From assembly GCF_024170005.1 (NCBI RefSeq), contig NZ_JALJXJ010000026.1, positions 1 to 64,000 of the forward strand: DNA of 64,000 bases. Reading direction: 5' to 3'. A program made the translations under genes and the position numbers. Of this stretch, positions 26,979 to 36,100 are shown one piece after another. The notes beneath the pieces were generated by a model that worked only from the letters and a program-made list of their open reading frames with translations, had not been told where the DNA came from and did not search any database. The stretch comes from Azospirillum lipoferum (GTDB taxonomy: Bacteria > Pseudomonadota > Alphaproteobacteria > Azospirillales > Azospirillaceae). The number at the start of each line of letters is the position of its first letter. Position 1 is the stretch's first letter.

Positions 26979-27422
26979 ATGAGGCGGGGCACGCACTCCA
27001 TGACCATCGCCGCGGCGACCGCAGCGGCGATGGCGATCCTGATCGCAGCGGTACCAGCCGCTGCGGCGGGTGGGCATGGCAGCAGCGGCGGGCATGGCGG
27101 CCGCTACGCCCGCCATGCGGTGCCGGCCCACGCCGAGGCCAAGCATGCATCGCCTCACCGCGACAAGGGCAAAGGCCATGGCGAAAGTCATGATGACGGC
27201 CATGGCGGCCACAGCACCAACGTCCTGCTCCTGGTGATCTACGGGCTGCTCGGCATCAACAACAGCCATGGTGGGGGGCATGGCGGGGGGCATGGCACCG
27301 GACCGGCCGCCGGACATGCCACCGGACCGGGCGCCGAACACGGAACGGCGCAGGAACCCGACCCGGCCGGGGCCGCCGGGACCTATGATCCCGCCGGCGC
27401 CGTCCCGGCAGCGGCCCATTGA
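26979..27422 (+). CDS. secreted His/Gly-rich small protein
   Basis: This 147-residue protein has a signal peptide (IAAATAAAMAILIAAVPAAAAGG), a mature part very rich in His and Gly (GHGSSGGHGGRYARH, GKGHGESHDDGHGGH), a short hydrophobic stretch (NVLLLVIYGLLGIN), and a second GHGGGHGTG block. His density suggests metal or haem binding outside the cytoplasm, but no known family is recognised. It starts 25 bp after the TPR gene with AGAGGGGGGCCGAAGC upstream, so it is co-transcribed. Confidence 0.6.
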   Translation: MRRGTHSMTIAAATAAAMAILIAAVPAAAAGGHGSSGGHGGRYARHAVPAHAEAKHASPHRDKGKGHGESHDDGHGGHSTNVLLLVIYGLLGINNSHGGGHGGGHGTGPAAGHATGPGAEHGTAQEPDPAGAAGTYDPAGAVPAAAH

Positions 27423-27528
27423 TGGCGGCGGATTGAGGATGGAATGGTCCGGAGCTTGCGGGATTCGGGCGGAGGGCCAGAGCGGAGACGATGCAAGCAC
27501 CCGAGAACAGTGGTATGGACCGGTCGTC

Positions 27529-28680
27529 ATGACCAATGATGTCGCAGGCTGTCATGCCGTCCTTCATCTCGACCGGCTGGCGGCCAATCTCGCGATGGCC
27601 AGATCGATCCTGGGCACCGGCGGCCGGATCCTGGGTGTGGTCAAGGCCAATGCCTATGGCCACGGCGCCCTGGCGGTGTCGCGGGCGCTCGAACGCGCAG
27701 GCATCGACGGACTGGCCGTCGACAGCCTGGACGAAGGGATGGACCTGCGGCGGGAGGGGATCGCGTCCCCGATCCTGGTGATGAATCCGCTTTGCCCTGG
27801 CGACGCGTCCCCGATGATCGCCGCCGGCCTGACCGCCACCGTCAGCGATGCCGAAGCGGCCGAGGCGCTGCAATCCGCCGCCCGTCGGGCCGGCCGCCCG
27901 GCCGGCGTCCATGTCAGGGTCAGATCGGACGGCGCCGGGCTGGGCGCGGACCGGGGTGACGTGGCTTTCCTCCTGCGCAGGGTGCGCGGCTTTGCCAATC
28001 TGCGGCTGGACGGGTTGTTCACCCACATGATCGGCCCCTATCGTGACGATCCCGTCCAGATCGGGCGGGAGGTCGCCGGTTTCCGCACCCTGATCGACCG
28101 GCTGCCGGCGGATGTGCCGAAGCCGCCGTTCGTCCATGCCGTCACCAGCCCCGGCCTGTTCAACGCCCCCGGCGCCCGGTTCGACATGGTGCGGCTGGGT
28201 GCGGTGCTCTACGGCATCCGCATGGTCGAGGCGGGCGGCGCGCCGTTCCCGTTCCGCCCGGTGATGGAACTGGTCTCGCGCGTCGCGCATCTCTGCAGAC
28301 TGGAGCCGGGAGACGACATCGGATACAGCCCGGGCGCCCGGCGGCGGAACGAAGGGCGGAGCGGAGGACGGGCGGCGATGATTCCGGTGGGCTATGCCGA
28401 CCTCCCCTTCCTGCTGCGCTTCCGCGACAGCGCCGTGCTGATCCGCGGGCGGCGGGCGCCGCTGATCGGCGAAGCCTTCATGGGAAAGGTTCTGGCCGAC
28501 GTCACCGACATACCCGAAGCCGCTCTGGGCGACGAGGCGGTGTTCGTCGGCACCCAGGGCATCGAGACGATCACGGTGGAGGACATCGGCAAGGCCAACG
28601 GCATCCGTCCGTCGGCCATTCTGATGCTGGGGCCGCGCGTGGCGCGCCGGTCCGTCGGACAGGTGGGGGGTGAGGAATGA
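27529..28680 (+). CDS. divergent alanine-racemase-like PLP enzyme
   Basis: This protein of about 383 residues has the fold-III alanine racemase layout. The PLP Lys motif ILGVVKANAYGHGAL is near residue 40, FDMVRLGAVLYGIRM binds phosphate, GDDIGYSPGARR holds the second catalytic Tyr position, and IPVGYADLPF follows. The usual DTGMNRLG loop is replaced by RSDGAGLGADRG, so the conserved Arg that tunes alanine racemase seems absent; the GRVCMDQ motif reads GEAFMGK. Activity may differ (another substrate, or regulatory). The start is uncertain; 27439 is an in-frame alternative. The end overlaps the next gene by ATGA. Confidence 0.78.
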   Translation: MTNDVAGCHAVLHLDRLAANLAMARSILGTGGRILGVVKANAYGHGALAVSRALERAGIDGLAVDSLDEGMDLRREGIASPILVMNPLCPGDASPMIAAGLTATVSDAEAAEALQSAARRAGRPAGVHVRVRSDGAGLGADRGDVAFLLRRVRGFANLRLDGLFTHMIGPYRDDPVQIGREVAGFRTLIDRLPADVPKPPFVHAVTSPGLFNAPGARFDMVRLGAVLYGIRMVEAGGAPFPFRPVMELVSRVAHLCRLEPGDDIGYSPGARRRNEGRSGGRAAMIPVGYADLPFLLRFRDSAVLIRGRRAPLIGEAFMGKVLADVTDIPEAALGDEAVFVGTQGIETITVEDIGKANGIRPSAILMLGPRVARRSVGQVGGEE

Positions 28681-29855
28681 GGGGATCCGGTCAGATCGTG
28701 AACCGGCGCCGGATGATCGCCGGTGCCGGCGCGGCGGTCCTGGGCACGCTCCTTCCGGGCGGTGCCGGGGCAGGCCGCGCGACCGACAACGCCTTGCTGC
28801 CCAAGCTGACCGACGGACGTCATTGGCGGATCGGCTATGCGGAGACGATGCCCTACGGCAACTATGCGGGCACCCTGGCCAGCATCGTGAAAGGATTGGA
28901 CGCCCTGTCCTGGCTGAATGGGGCGGCACGGATGCCCTATGATGCCGGCCAGACCGACAGCCAGGCGCTGTGGCGCTGGCTGTCGGCGCACGATCTGGGG
29001 CCGCGGATCCGCTTCGTCGCCGACGGCTGGTACGGCGGGCTGGATCAGGCGCCGGCGGAACCGATCCTGCAACGGCTGGAAAGCGGCGGCGACATCGATC
29101 TGATGATCGTGATGGGCACCATCGCCGGGCGCAAGCTGGCGGTGGACCGTCACTCCGTCCCGACGCTGGTGTTCTCCACGACCAATGCGGTCGCCGCCGG
29201 CATCGTCGCCGCTGCCGAACAATCCGGCCGCGATCACGTCTGGGCCCATGTCGATCCCCAGCGCTATTACCGCCAGCTCCGCATCTTCCACGAGACCTTC
29301 GGCTTCCGCCGGCTGGGGATCGCTTACGAGAACAGCCCGGCCGGCCGCGCCATCGCCTCCATCGCCGACATCGAAGCCATGGCGGGACAGCTGGGGTACG
29401 AACTGGTGGCACGCCATGTCCAGGCCCCCGCCGGTCCCGACGACCAGGAGCGCTATTACGCCGATCTCGCCGCCGCCTGGAGCGATCTCGCCCAGCGGGT
29501 GGACGCCATGTACATCACCTTCGGCCGCTGGAGCCTGGACCGCTTTCCGGCCCTGGTCCGCGTCTTCCAGGAGCGCGGCATCCCCACCTTCTCGCAGCTG
29601 GGGCCGGAGGAGGTGGCGCAGGGCGCCCTGATGAGCGTCGCCCGCGGCGATTTCGACGGGATCGGCCAGTTCGGCGCGTCGGTGATCGCCCGGCTGGCCA
29701 ACGGCGAGAGGCTGGCGGACATGCGCCAGATCTATTTCGACACGCCCACCATCGCGTGGAATCTCGCGGTTGCGAGCCGGATGGGCTACCGCCCGGCGAT
29801 GTCGGCGCTGCTGGCCGCCGACAACATCTACACCAGCCTCCGCGCAGTGCCTTGA
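28677..29855 (+). CDS. ABC-type substrate-binding protein (TrpX-like, PF04392 type)
   Basis: This 392-residue exported protein has a twin-arginine-like leader (NRRRMIAGAGAAVLG). Its body resembles the TrpX family of binding proteins: IDLMIVMGTIAGRKLA, RRLGIAYENSPAGRAI, VDAMYITFGRWS and GIPTFSQLGPEEVAQGALMSVA. It is translationally coupled to the racemase-like gene and precedes the sensor-MFS fusion by 32 bp. No ABC permease or ATPase accompanies it, so it may feed ligand to the neighbouring membrane protein. That partner role is inferred. Confidence 0.8.
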   Translation: MRGSGQIVNRRRMIAGAGAAVLGTLLPGGAGAGRATDNALLPKLTDGRHWRIGYAETMPYGNYAGTLASIVKGLDALSWLNGAARMPYDAGQTDSQALWRWLSAHDLGPRIRFVADGWYGGLDQAPAEPILQRLESGGDIDLMIVMGTIAGRKLAVDRHSVPTLVFSTTNAVAAGIVAAAEQSGRDHVWAHVDPQRYYRQLRIFHETFGFRRLGIAYENSPAGRAIASIADIEAMAGQLGYELVARHVQAPAGPDDQERYYADLAAAWSDLAQRVDAMYITFGRWSLDRFPALVRVFQERGIPTFSQLGPEEVAQGALMSVARGDFDGIGQFGASVIARLANGERLADMRQIYFDTPTIAWNLAVASRMGYRPAMSALLAADNIYTSLRAVP

Positions 29856-29887
29856 GCGGCCCGCCATCAGCCGAGAGGAACCGTCAC

Positions 29888-32353
29888 GTGCAACGCAAGA
29901 CCGGCCGTTTCCTGGCGACCTTCCTTCCGTCCGTGCTGCTGATCGTGGCGGCGCTGGTCTTCAGCGCCGGCGTCAATCTCGGCACCTTCCGGCGGGATTG
30001 CGGCGACGCGCTGTTCTCCACCTTCGGGGTCGCCGGGCGGAAGGTGGTCACCAGCATCGAATATGCGGTGAAGTACGGCAAGACCATCGAGAATTTCTTC
30101 GGCATGGAGCGGGCGCTCAGCCAGTTGAAGACCTATCTGCCGCAGGCGGACGGGGTCGCGGTGGCGCTGCCGGACGGACAGGTCGCCTACGCCATCGGCA
30201 CCTACGGCTTCAAGGACCGGATCGGCGACCGGCTGACCGGCTACGAGCAGCGCAGGACGGCCGGGGAATTCCAGCACAGCCCGTCCTTCAACTACCACGA
30301 CACGGACAACCGGTCGCACAAGCTGTTCCTGCCGATCCGCGATCCCGGCGACGGGCGCTGGATCGGCACGCTGGTGATCGCGGCCGGCGACGCGGTGATC
30401 GACAATTACGTCCGCGAATTCGAACGCCACACCCTGATCTTCGTCGGCGCGCTGGGCGCCGTCGCGATCCTTCTGCTGGGCGGCCTCGCCCTTCTGCCGG
30501 AGCGCAAGGCCGCCGGGCGCGACGGCACCGGAGCCCCCCGTTCGGGGCGCCCCCACTCGGGACGGCCCCACTCCGGACGGACAGCGCTCGCCGTCGCGGC
30601 GCTGGTGCAGATCACGGTCGGCGTGACCGGCTATGGCGCCTTCAGCGACGCCTATCTGCGCACCGTGGAAAACACCACCGGGATCGTCGAGAACATCGTG
30701 GCGACGGACATCGCCTCGATCATCGGACGCGGGGCGACCTACCGCTCCCTCTCGGGCATCGACGATTATTTCCGCGAGATCATCGCCATCGTCCCCCACT
30801 TCAAGGGCATGTCGCTGGCCGTTCCGGAAGGAGCCGACCTGCCGGGATCGCTCGGCTCCGGCCAGCCGGCGGCCAGGGGGGATCTGGTGACGGGACGGGC
30901 GCTGGCGACCGACGCCGATCTCGTCACGCCGACCCTGCGCATCGTCATCGACAGCGATTACATCCAGCGCAACGTGCTGGAGGTCGTCGCCAACAACGTG
31001 ACGATCCTGATCATCTCGCTGATGTTCATCTATGAACTCCATGCCTTCGTCAGCCGGCGGATGCGCCGGCCGGTGGAGGCGAAAGCCGAAACGGAGGGGG
31101 TTGGGGGTGCCGCCGCCACGACCGGCCGATCCCTCGCCGGCCTGCGCTTCCTCACCTTCATGCTGTATTTCGGCATGTTCCTGTCGGCGTCCTTCGTGCC
31201 CGTCATCATGCAGACCTTCGACAGCGGCCTGTTCGGGCTGGCCCCGCCCCAGGCGGCGGCGATTCCTGTGTCGGCGGAGATGCTGTGCGGCGCGCTGGCG
31301 ATCCTGCTGGCGGGACGGATCAGCGCGCGCCTGCCCTGGCGGACGATGACCGCCGCCGGTCTGGCGATCGCCGCGCTGGGCGCTCTGACCTCCGGATTGA
31401 CCGGCGATCCGGTCCTGTTCGTCGTGGCGCGCGGCCTGGTGGGGGCCGGGACGATGACGGCTCTGATGGGGCTGTACCGCCTGATCGACCGCGTCCGCCG
31501 GGTCGATCCGGCCACCGGGGCCTATTCCGACCTGTTTTCCGGAATGTATGTCGGCGTCAATTGCGGTGCCGTCGTCGGCAGTCTGCTGGCGGACGAGATC
31601 GGCCCCCAAGCCGTCTTCCTGATCGCCGCCGTCGTGCTGGCGCTGGGCATCGCGCAGCTGCTGCTCCTGACGCCCGAGCCGACGGGAGAAGCCGTCCCCC
31701 CTGTCGCCGCAGCCACCGCCGCTGTTGCCAAGCCGGACGCCGCAGCACCCGGGCGGCGGGTGTGGAGCGACAGGTCCTTCCTCGCCTTTCTGCTGCTGGT
31801 GTCGGTGCCGACCTCCGCCTGCAGCATGTTCCTGATCTATTATTTTCCCCTGTTCGCCAGCGGGCTGGGCCAACCGGCCTCCACGGTCGGGCAGGCTTTC
31901 CTGCTCTACGGGTTGTGCATCGTCTATCTCGGCCCGCTGCTGTCGCGCCTGATGCGGTCGAGCGGTGTCGCACCCGGCCTGCCGGTCCTGGCCTCCGGCC
32001 TCATCATGGCCGCAGGGCTGACGACCTTCGCGCTGACCGGAAGCCTGATGGGGGCGTTCCTGGCGATCCTGCTTCTCGGCCTCAGCGACAGTTTCGGCCT
32101 GACCGCGCAGCAGCGCTATCTGGAGCGGCTGCCGGTGGTGGGCACCCATGGGCTTGCGGTGCCGCAATCCTACCATCTGAACGCCCGCAAGATCGGTCAG
32201 GTCATCGGTCCGATGCTGTTCAGCGCCGCCGCGGTCGCCGGCGGGGCCGGCGCGACGTTGATCGGCCTCGGGCTGGCGGCCGCGCTGCTGCTTCATCTGG
32301 CGCTGTCCATCCTGTCCCTGCGCCGGCGCCCGGCCGTCACCGGAACGGCATGA
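29888..32353 (+). CDS. two-loop periplasmic sensor domains fused to an MFS transporter
   Basis: This 821-residue chimera starts at GTG after GAGAGGAA. TM1 at about residues 12-32 is followed by an extracytoplasmic domain of about 145 residues, then a TM at about 183-205. A linker holds a repeated RSGRPHSGRPHSGR, then a TM at about 235-254, a second extracytoplasmic domain of about 115 residues, and a TM at about 370-388. About 11-12 further helices from residue 410 form a major-facilitator module (ARGLVGAGTMTALMGLYRLI, MYVGVNCGAVVGSLLADEIG). The two outer domains resemble Cache-type sensors in placement; this is by layout, not clear motif. Its 3' end overlaps the GNAT gene by ATGA. Confidence 0.78.
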   Translation: MQRKTGRFLATFLPSVLLIVAALVFSAGVNLGTFRRDCGDALFSTFGVAGRKVVTSIEYAVKYGKTIENFFGMERALSQLKTYLPQADGVAVALPDGQVAYAIGTYGFKDRIGDRLTGYEQRRTAGEFQHSPSFNYHDTDNRSHKLFLPIRDPGDGRWIGTLVIAAGDAVIDNYVREFERHTLIFVGALGAVAILLLGGLALLPERKAAGRDGTGAPRSGRPHSGRPHSGRTALAVAALVQITVGVTGYGAFSDAYLRTVENTTGIVENIVATDIASIIGRGATYRSLSGIDDYFREIIAIVPHFKGMSLAVPEGADLPGSLGSGQPAARGDLVTGRALATDADLVTPTLRIVIDSDYIQRNVLEVVANNVTILIISLMFIYELHAFVSRRMRRPVEAKAETEGVGGAAATTGRSLAGLRFLTFMLYFGMFLSASFVPVIMQTFDSGLFGLAPPQAAAIPVSAEMLCGALAILLAGRISARLPWRTMTAAGLAIAALGALTSGLTGDPVLFVVARGLVGAGTMTALMGLYRLIDRVRRVDPATGAYSDLFSGMYVGVNCGAVVGSLLADEIGPQAVFLIAAVVLALGIAQLLLLTPEPTGEAVPPVAAATAAVAKPDAAAPGRRVWSDRSFLAFLLLVSVPTSACSMFLIYYFPLFASGLGQPASTVGQAFLLYGLCIVYLGPLLSRLMRSSGVAPGLPVLASGLIMAAGLTTFALTGSLMGAFLAILLLGLSDSFGLTAQQRYLERLPVVGTHGLAVPQSYHLNARKIGQVIGPMLFSAAAVAGGAGATLIGLGLAAALLLHLALSILSLRRRPAVTGTA

Positions 32354-33117
32354 GGGAGATCTCGACACAGCCCCTGCGGCCGGAGACGGGATCGGACGGA
32401 CCCGGCCCGGACGGGTCGGCCTCCCGGCAGCCACTGCGCTTCGCCCTTCTCGACGGCGCCTGGGCGCCGGCCATCGCCGCGTTGCAGGACGCGGCCATCG
32501 GCGACCGCATGTATCCGGTCAGCGCCGACCAGATCGCCGAGATGCTCGGCCCGCGCGGCATGACGGTGGGGGTGCTCGCCGCCGACCGGCTGGTCGCCTT
32601 TTTCTCCCTGCTGTTTCCCGGCCGGCACCCGGACTTGATGGCGGACTCGATGGGGATCGGCTTCGGGCTTGCGGGCGGAGAGCTGGATGCGGTGGCCCAT
32701 TGGACGGCGGTGATCGTCGATCCCGCCTTCCGCGGACACCGGTTGCAGCAACGGATGGTCGCGGCGGTGGATTGGCGGCTGTTTCCCGATAGCCCCCACG
32801 ATTACGGCTTCGTCACCGTGCGCGCCGACAACCCGCCCAGCCTGCGCAGCATGTTGGCCTGCGGCTTCGCCATGGTCTGGGCCGCCCCCAAGTTCGACGG
32901 CCACATCCGGCACACCCTGTTCCGCATCACGCCGGGCGACGGGGCGATCCCCGACGGGGGGGAGATGGTGCCGCTGATCGATCTGCCCCGCCAGATGGCG
33001 CTGATGGCGCAGGGCTGGATCGGCTGGCCGCAGGGAGCCGCCGCAGGCTGCGTCCGCTTCGCGCCGCCGGTTCCCGGCAGTCTGGTGGACCGCATCAGGG
33101 CGCGTCGACGGTCCTGA
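32350..33117 (+). CDS. GNAT-family N-acetyltransferase
   Basis: This 255-residue protein has a GCN5-related fold. The acetyl-CoA-binding stretch HWTAVIVDPAFRGHRLQQRMVAAVDW (residues about 117-142) carries a variant of the Q/RxxGxG/A loop. The later YGFVTVRADNPPSLRSMLACGFAMV matches GNAT motif B (neighbour swap and G-F bulge). It is the last gene of the rightward operon and translationally coupled to the MFS fusion. The substrate is unknown; with a racemase-like enzyme and binding proteins nearby, an amino acid or small amine is a reasonable guess. Confidence 0.78.
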   Translation: MREISTQPLRPETGSDGPGPDGSASRQPLRFALLDGAWAPAIAALQDAAIGDRMYPVSADQIAEMLGPRGMTVGVLAADRLVAFFSLLFPGRHPDLMADSMGIGFGLAGGELDAVAHWTAVIVDPAFRGHRLQQRMVAAVDWRLFPDSPHDYGFVTVRADNPPSLRSMLACGFAMVWAAPKFDGHIRHTLFRITPGDGAIPDGGEMVPLIDLPRQMALMAQGWIGWPQGAAAGCVRFAPPVPGSLVDRIRARRRS

Positions 33118-33160
33118 CGGGGCCCCGGTCCCGATAAATCTATCCCGACAGGACCGCCAG

Positions 33161-36100
33161 TCAGGCGTTGGCGTCGCTGAAGCCGAGGGCGTCGCGCAGC
33201 CGGGCGAGCATGCCGGTTCCCTGACCGCGCTGACGGTCCTCATCGTCCGGGCGACCGGCGTCATTCCCATCCGCGGAGCGGGCCGCTGCGATGCGGGCCA
33301 GCAGCTCGCGCAGCGACGGCTGGCCGTCCAGCGCCTGGGCCAGCACCGTCTCGTCGATCTCATAGAGCAGTGCCGGCCCCAGGGTCCGCGCCGAACTGGT
33401 CCTGGCGGTTCCGTCCAGCAGGGCGCCCTCCCCGAACAGCGCGCCCGGACCGAGCCTGGACAACTCGATCTCCGTGCCGTCGACAGCGGTGGTGCTGAGC
33501 GCGACGATCCCTTCCGCAACCAGGAACAGCGAACGGCCGGCGTCCCCCTGGCGGTACAGCGGCGTGCCGGTGGCCACCCGCTGCGGCCGGGCGCCGGCCG
33601 CCAGCCGCTCGCGGGCGGCCGCGTCCAGCGGCTGGAACAGCGCGGCGCCGGCGATCAGCGCCGACGCATCGGGATGGGCGTCGGCAGGGTCGGTCCCTCC
33701 TTCCACCAGCCGGATGTTGGCGTGGCGCTGCGCCAGCGTCACTCCGGCGTGGCGGAGGACCGAGTGGATGCTGAGCAGCACGGCATGCTCCTGCGATTGC
33801 AGAAGCGAGCGGTCGGTCAGGTCGAAGGAGATCAGGAAGCGCATCCCGAATTCGTCGATGCCGTTGAACTTCACCCAGACCAGCCCGAGATGCTTGCGCC
33901 CGTCGACGCTCTTCACCAGCCGCAGCGCGTCGGTCAGCAGATTGACGATCCGGTCCGGATCGTGGCCCAGCGTCACATGCAGCAGCATCTGGGCGATGAA
34001 GCGGTTGTTGGGATGCGAGCAGTTCTCGATCCGCGTCCCCGCCGCGACCGCGTTCGGAATGCTGACCACCGTGTTGTTGAAGGTCTGGATCTTGGTCGAA
34101 CGCCAGGAGATGTCGATCACCTGACCGATGGGAGCGTCACCCACCTTGATCCAGTCGCCGCGACGGAACGGCCGTTCGAGATTCAGCACCATGCCGGAGA
34201 AGATGTTGGACAGGTTGCTCTGCAGCGACAGGCCGATGATCATCGCCAGCACGCCCGAGGTGGCGAGCAGGCTGGTCAGGTCCTTCTGGAAGACCTGCGC
34301 GATCACGCCGAAGACCGCCAGGATCAGGATCAGCAGCGTCAGCGTGCTCTTGACCACCTGGGGGATCGCCCGCTCGCTGGTCTCCTCCAGAGGATCCCAG
34401 ACGAAGCGGTGCAGGGCCAGATTGATGAACAGGGCGGGGATCAGCCACCATGCCACGTCGAACGTCGTGACCACGGCGGCCATCGCCCGTTCGGCGTCGT
34501 ACCGCGCGAAACCGTCGATCAGCGCCGCTTCGGCGGCGAGCATGCCCACCCCGGTCGCCGCCGCCTCGATCAGCAGGAACAGGCGGGGGGACCGGCGGTC
34601 CGTCTGCCATGCCTCCGCCGCGCGCAGGGCCAGCAGCAGCAGGCAGGCGCCCCACACCCCGACGAGCGCCGGCATTCCGCCGATCTGCCGGCGGAGTCCG
34701 CGGTCCTGCGGCTCGATCGACAGTTCGAACCGGACCGCCGGGGCGTCGCGCCCGGCGCGCCGTTCTTCCGGCCGCAGCTGGGCGCCGGGGACCGCGGCCG
34801 GAATGTCGGCGGTCAGGACCGCGTCGGTCACCGCCCAGCCGGCCCCGGCGACCTTGCGCCCGGCAAGGACGCCTGCGAGGTCGCGGTGGGCGGAGCCATC
34901 GCCCTCGTCGACGGCGAAGATCATCCGGTCGTGACCGAGATCGCGGCTGCGGAACCGCAGGCCGACCCGATGGCCGCCCGGCAGCAGATGGGCGTCCTGC
35001 CACGCATCCATCAGGAAACGGCCGGCGACATGGTAGAGCCGGTATTCCTCGTCGCCGTTGCGCACCTGTTCCACCGGGGAACTCAGGACCACCGGTTCCG
35101 CGGTGTCGAGGAACTGGATATCGGTGACGGCATCGGGCGACGGGCTGTCGGGAACGATGCGATAGCGGAACCACAGGTCGAACTCGATCCGCGCCGACCG
35201 GTTGACCGGATCGATGTCGGAAATGCGGCTGACCGACATGCCGACATGGACCACCGACAATGGTCGCATCGCACCGCCGCCATCCTCTTTCCCGCCGTCC
35301 TTGCCATCCGCCTTGCCGTCGCCGTCGGCCGTATAGCGCAGCTGGGTCAGCGCGGTGGTCAGGCCGTCATCCAGCCTGGCGCTGGTGAACTGCCCGACGC
35401 CGAGTGCCCGTTCCGGCGTTCCGTCCTCACCGAAATACAGCGGGCCGGTGACGCCGGGCACCGCATGCAGAACGGAACGGATGGCGGCGAGCTGGTCCCG
35501 CACCATGCGCCGGGCCGACGCACGGGTGCTCCAGCTGGCAGCCAGCCCGGCCCGTCGCACGGCGGCGATCAGAAGCTGCCCTGCATCGTAGGCATAGAGC
35601 GCCGCCCAGTTGCCGAGCGGCCCGAACCGCGCATCATAGGCGCCGAGCAGGCGGTTTGCCTGCTGGTTCGCGATGTCCGGCAGGAAGGGGCTGATGACGA
35701 AGAGCCTCCCGGTGTAAAGGCCGGGACGGGACGATTCGCGTGGCAACCGCGACAGGCGCTTGCCGAAGGACGGGGTGCCCAGCCAGTTGGGGCCGAGAAT
35801 GCGGTTGGTCACGCCCGCATCGCGAAGCGCCTGGACCAGCATGACCGCCGGTTCCTCCGTCGCCAGGAGGAGGACGACCGTCTCGGGCGACTGGGCGCGC
35901 AGAGCGCTGACGAAATCGGCCATGTCGCGGGCGAAGCCGGCCGCCGCCGGATTGACCGCCGCATCCAGCCGCAGTCCGACCTCGCGCCGCGGCAAGACCT
36001 CGCGCAGGGGGGCCGCCAGCCGTTCCGTGACCGGTTGCGGGGTGCGCAGCAGCGCCACGGAATCGGCAAGCAATCCCAGCTTTGCATAATCCGCCATGAA

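Noticed and set aside
28970..29887. N-terminal extension of the sensor-MFS gene
   Set aside because: The frame is open, but it overlaps the binding-protein gene in another frame and is Arg/Pro-rich. The GTG at 29888 has a proper ribosome site and a signal-anchor.
31285..32349. N-terminal extension of the GNAT gene
   Set aside because: The open frame lies inside the MFS gene and has shadow composition. ATG 32350 forms an ATGA coupling and starts the conserved part.
29867..32434. An 855-codon open frame on the minus strand
   Set aside because: It is antisense to the sensor-MFS gene. Low-complexity Gln/Arg/Asp/Gly composition and no recognisable domain mark it as a shadow.
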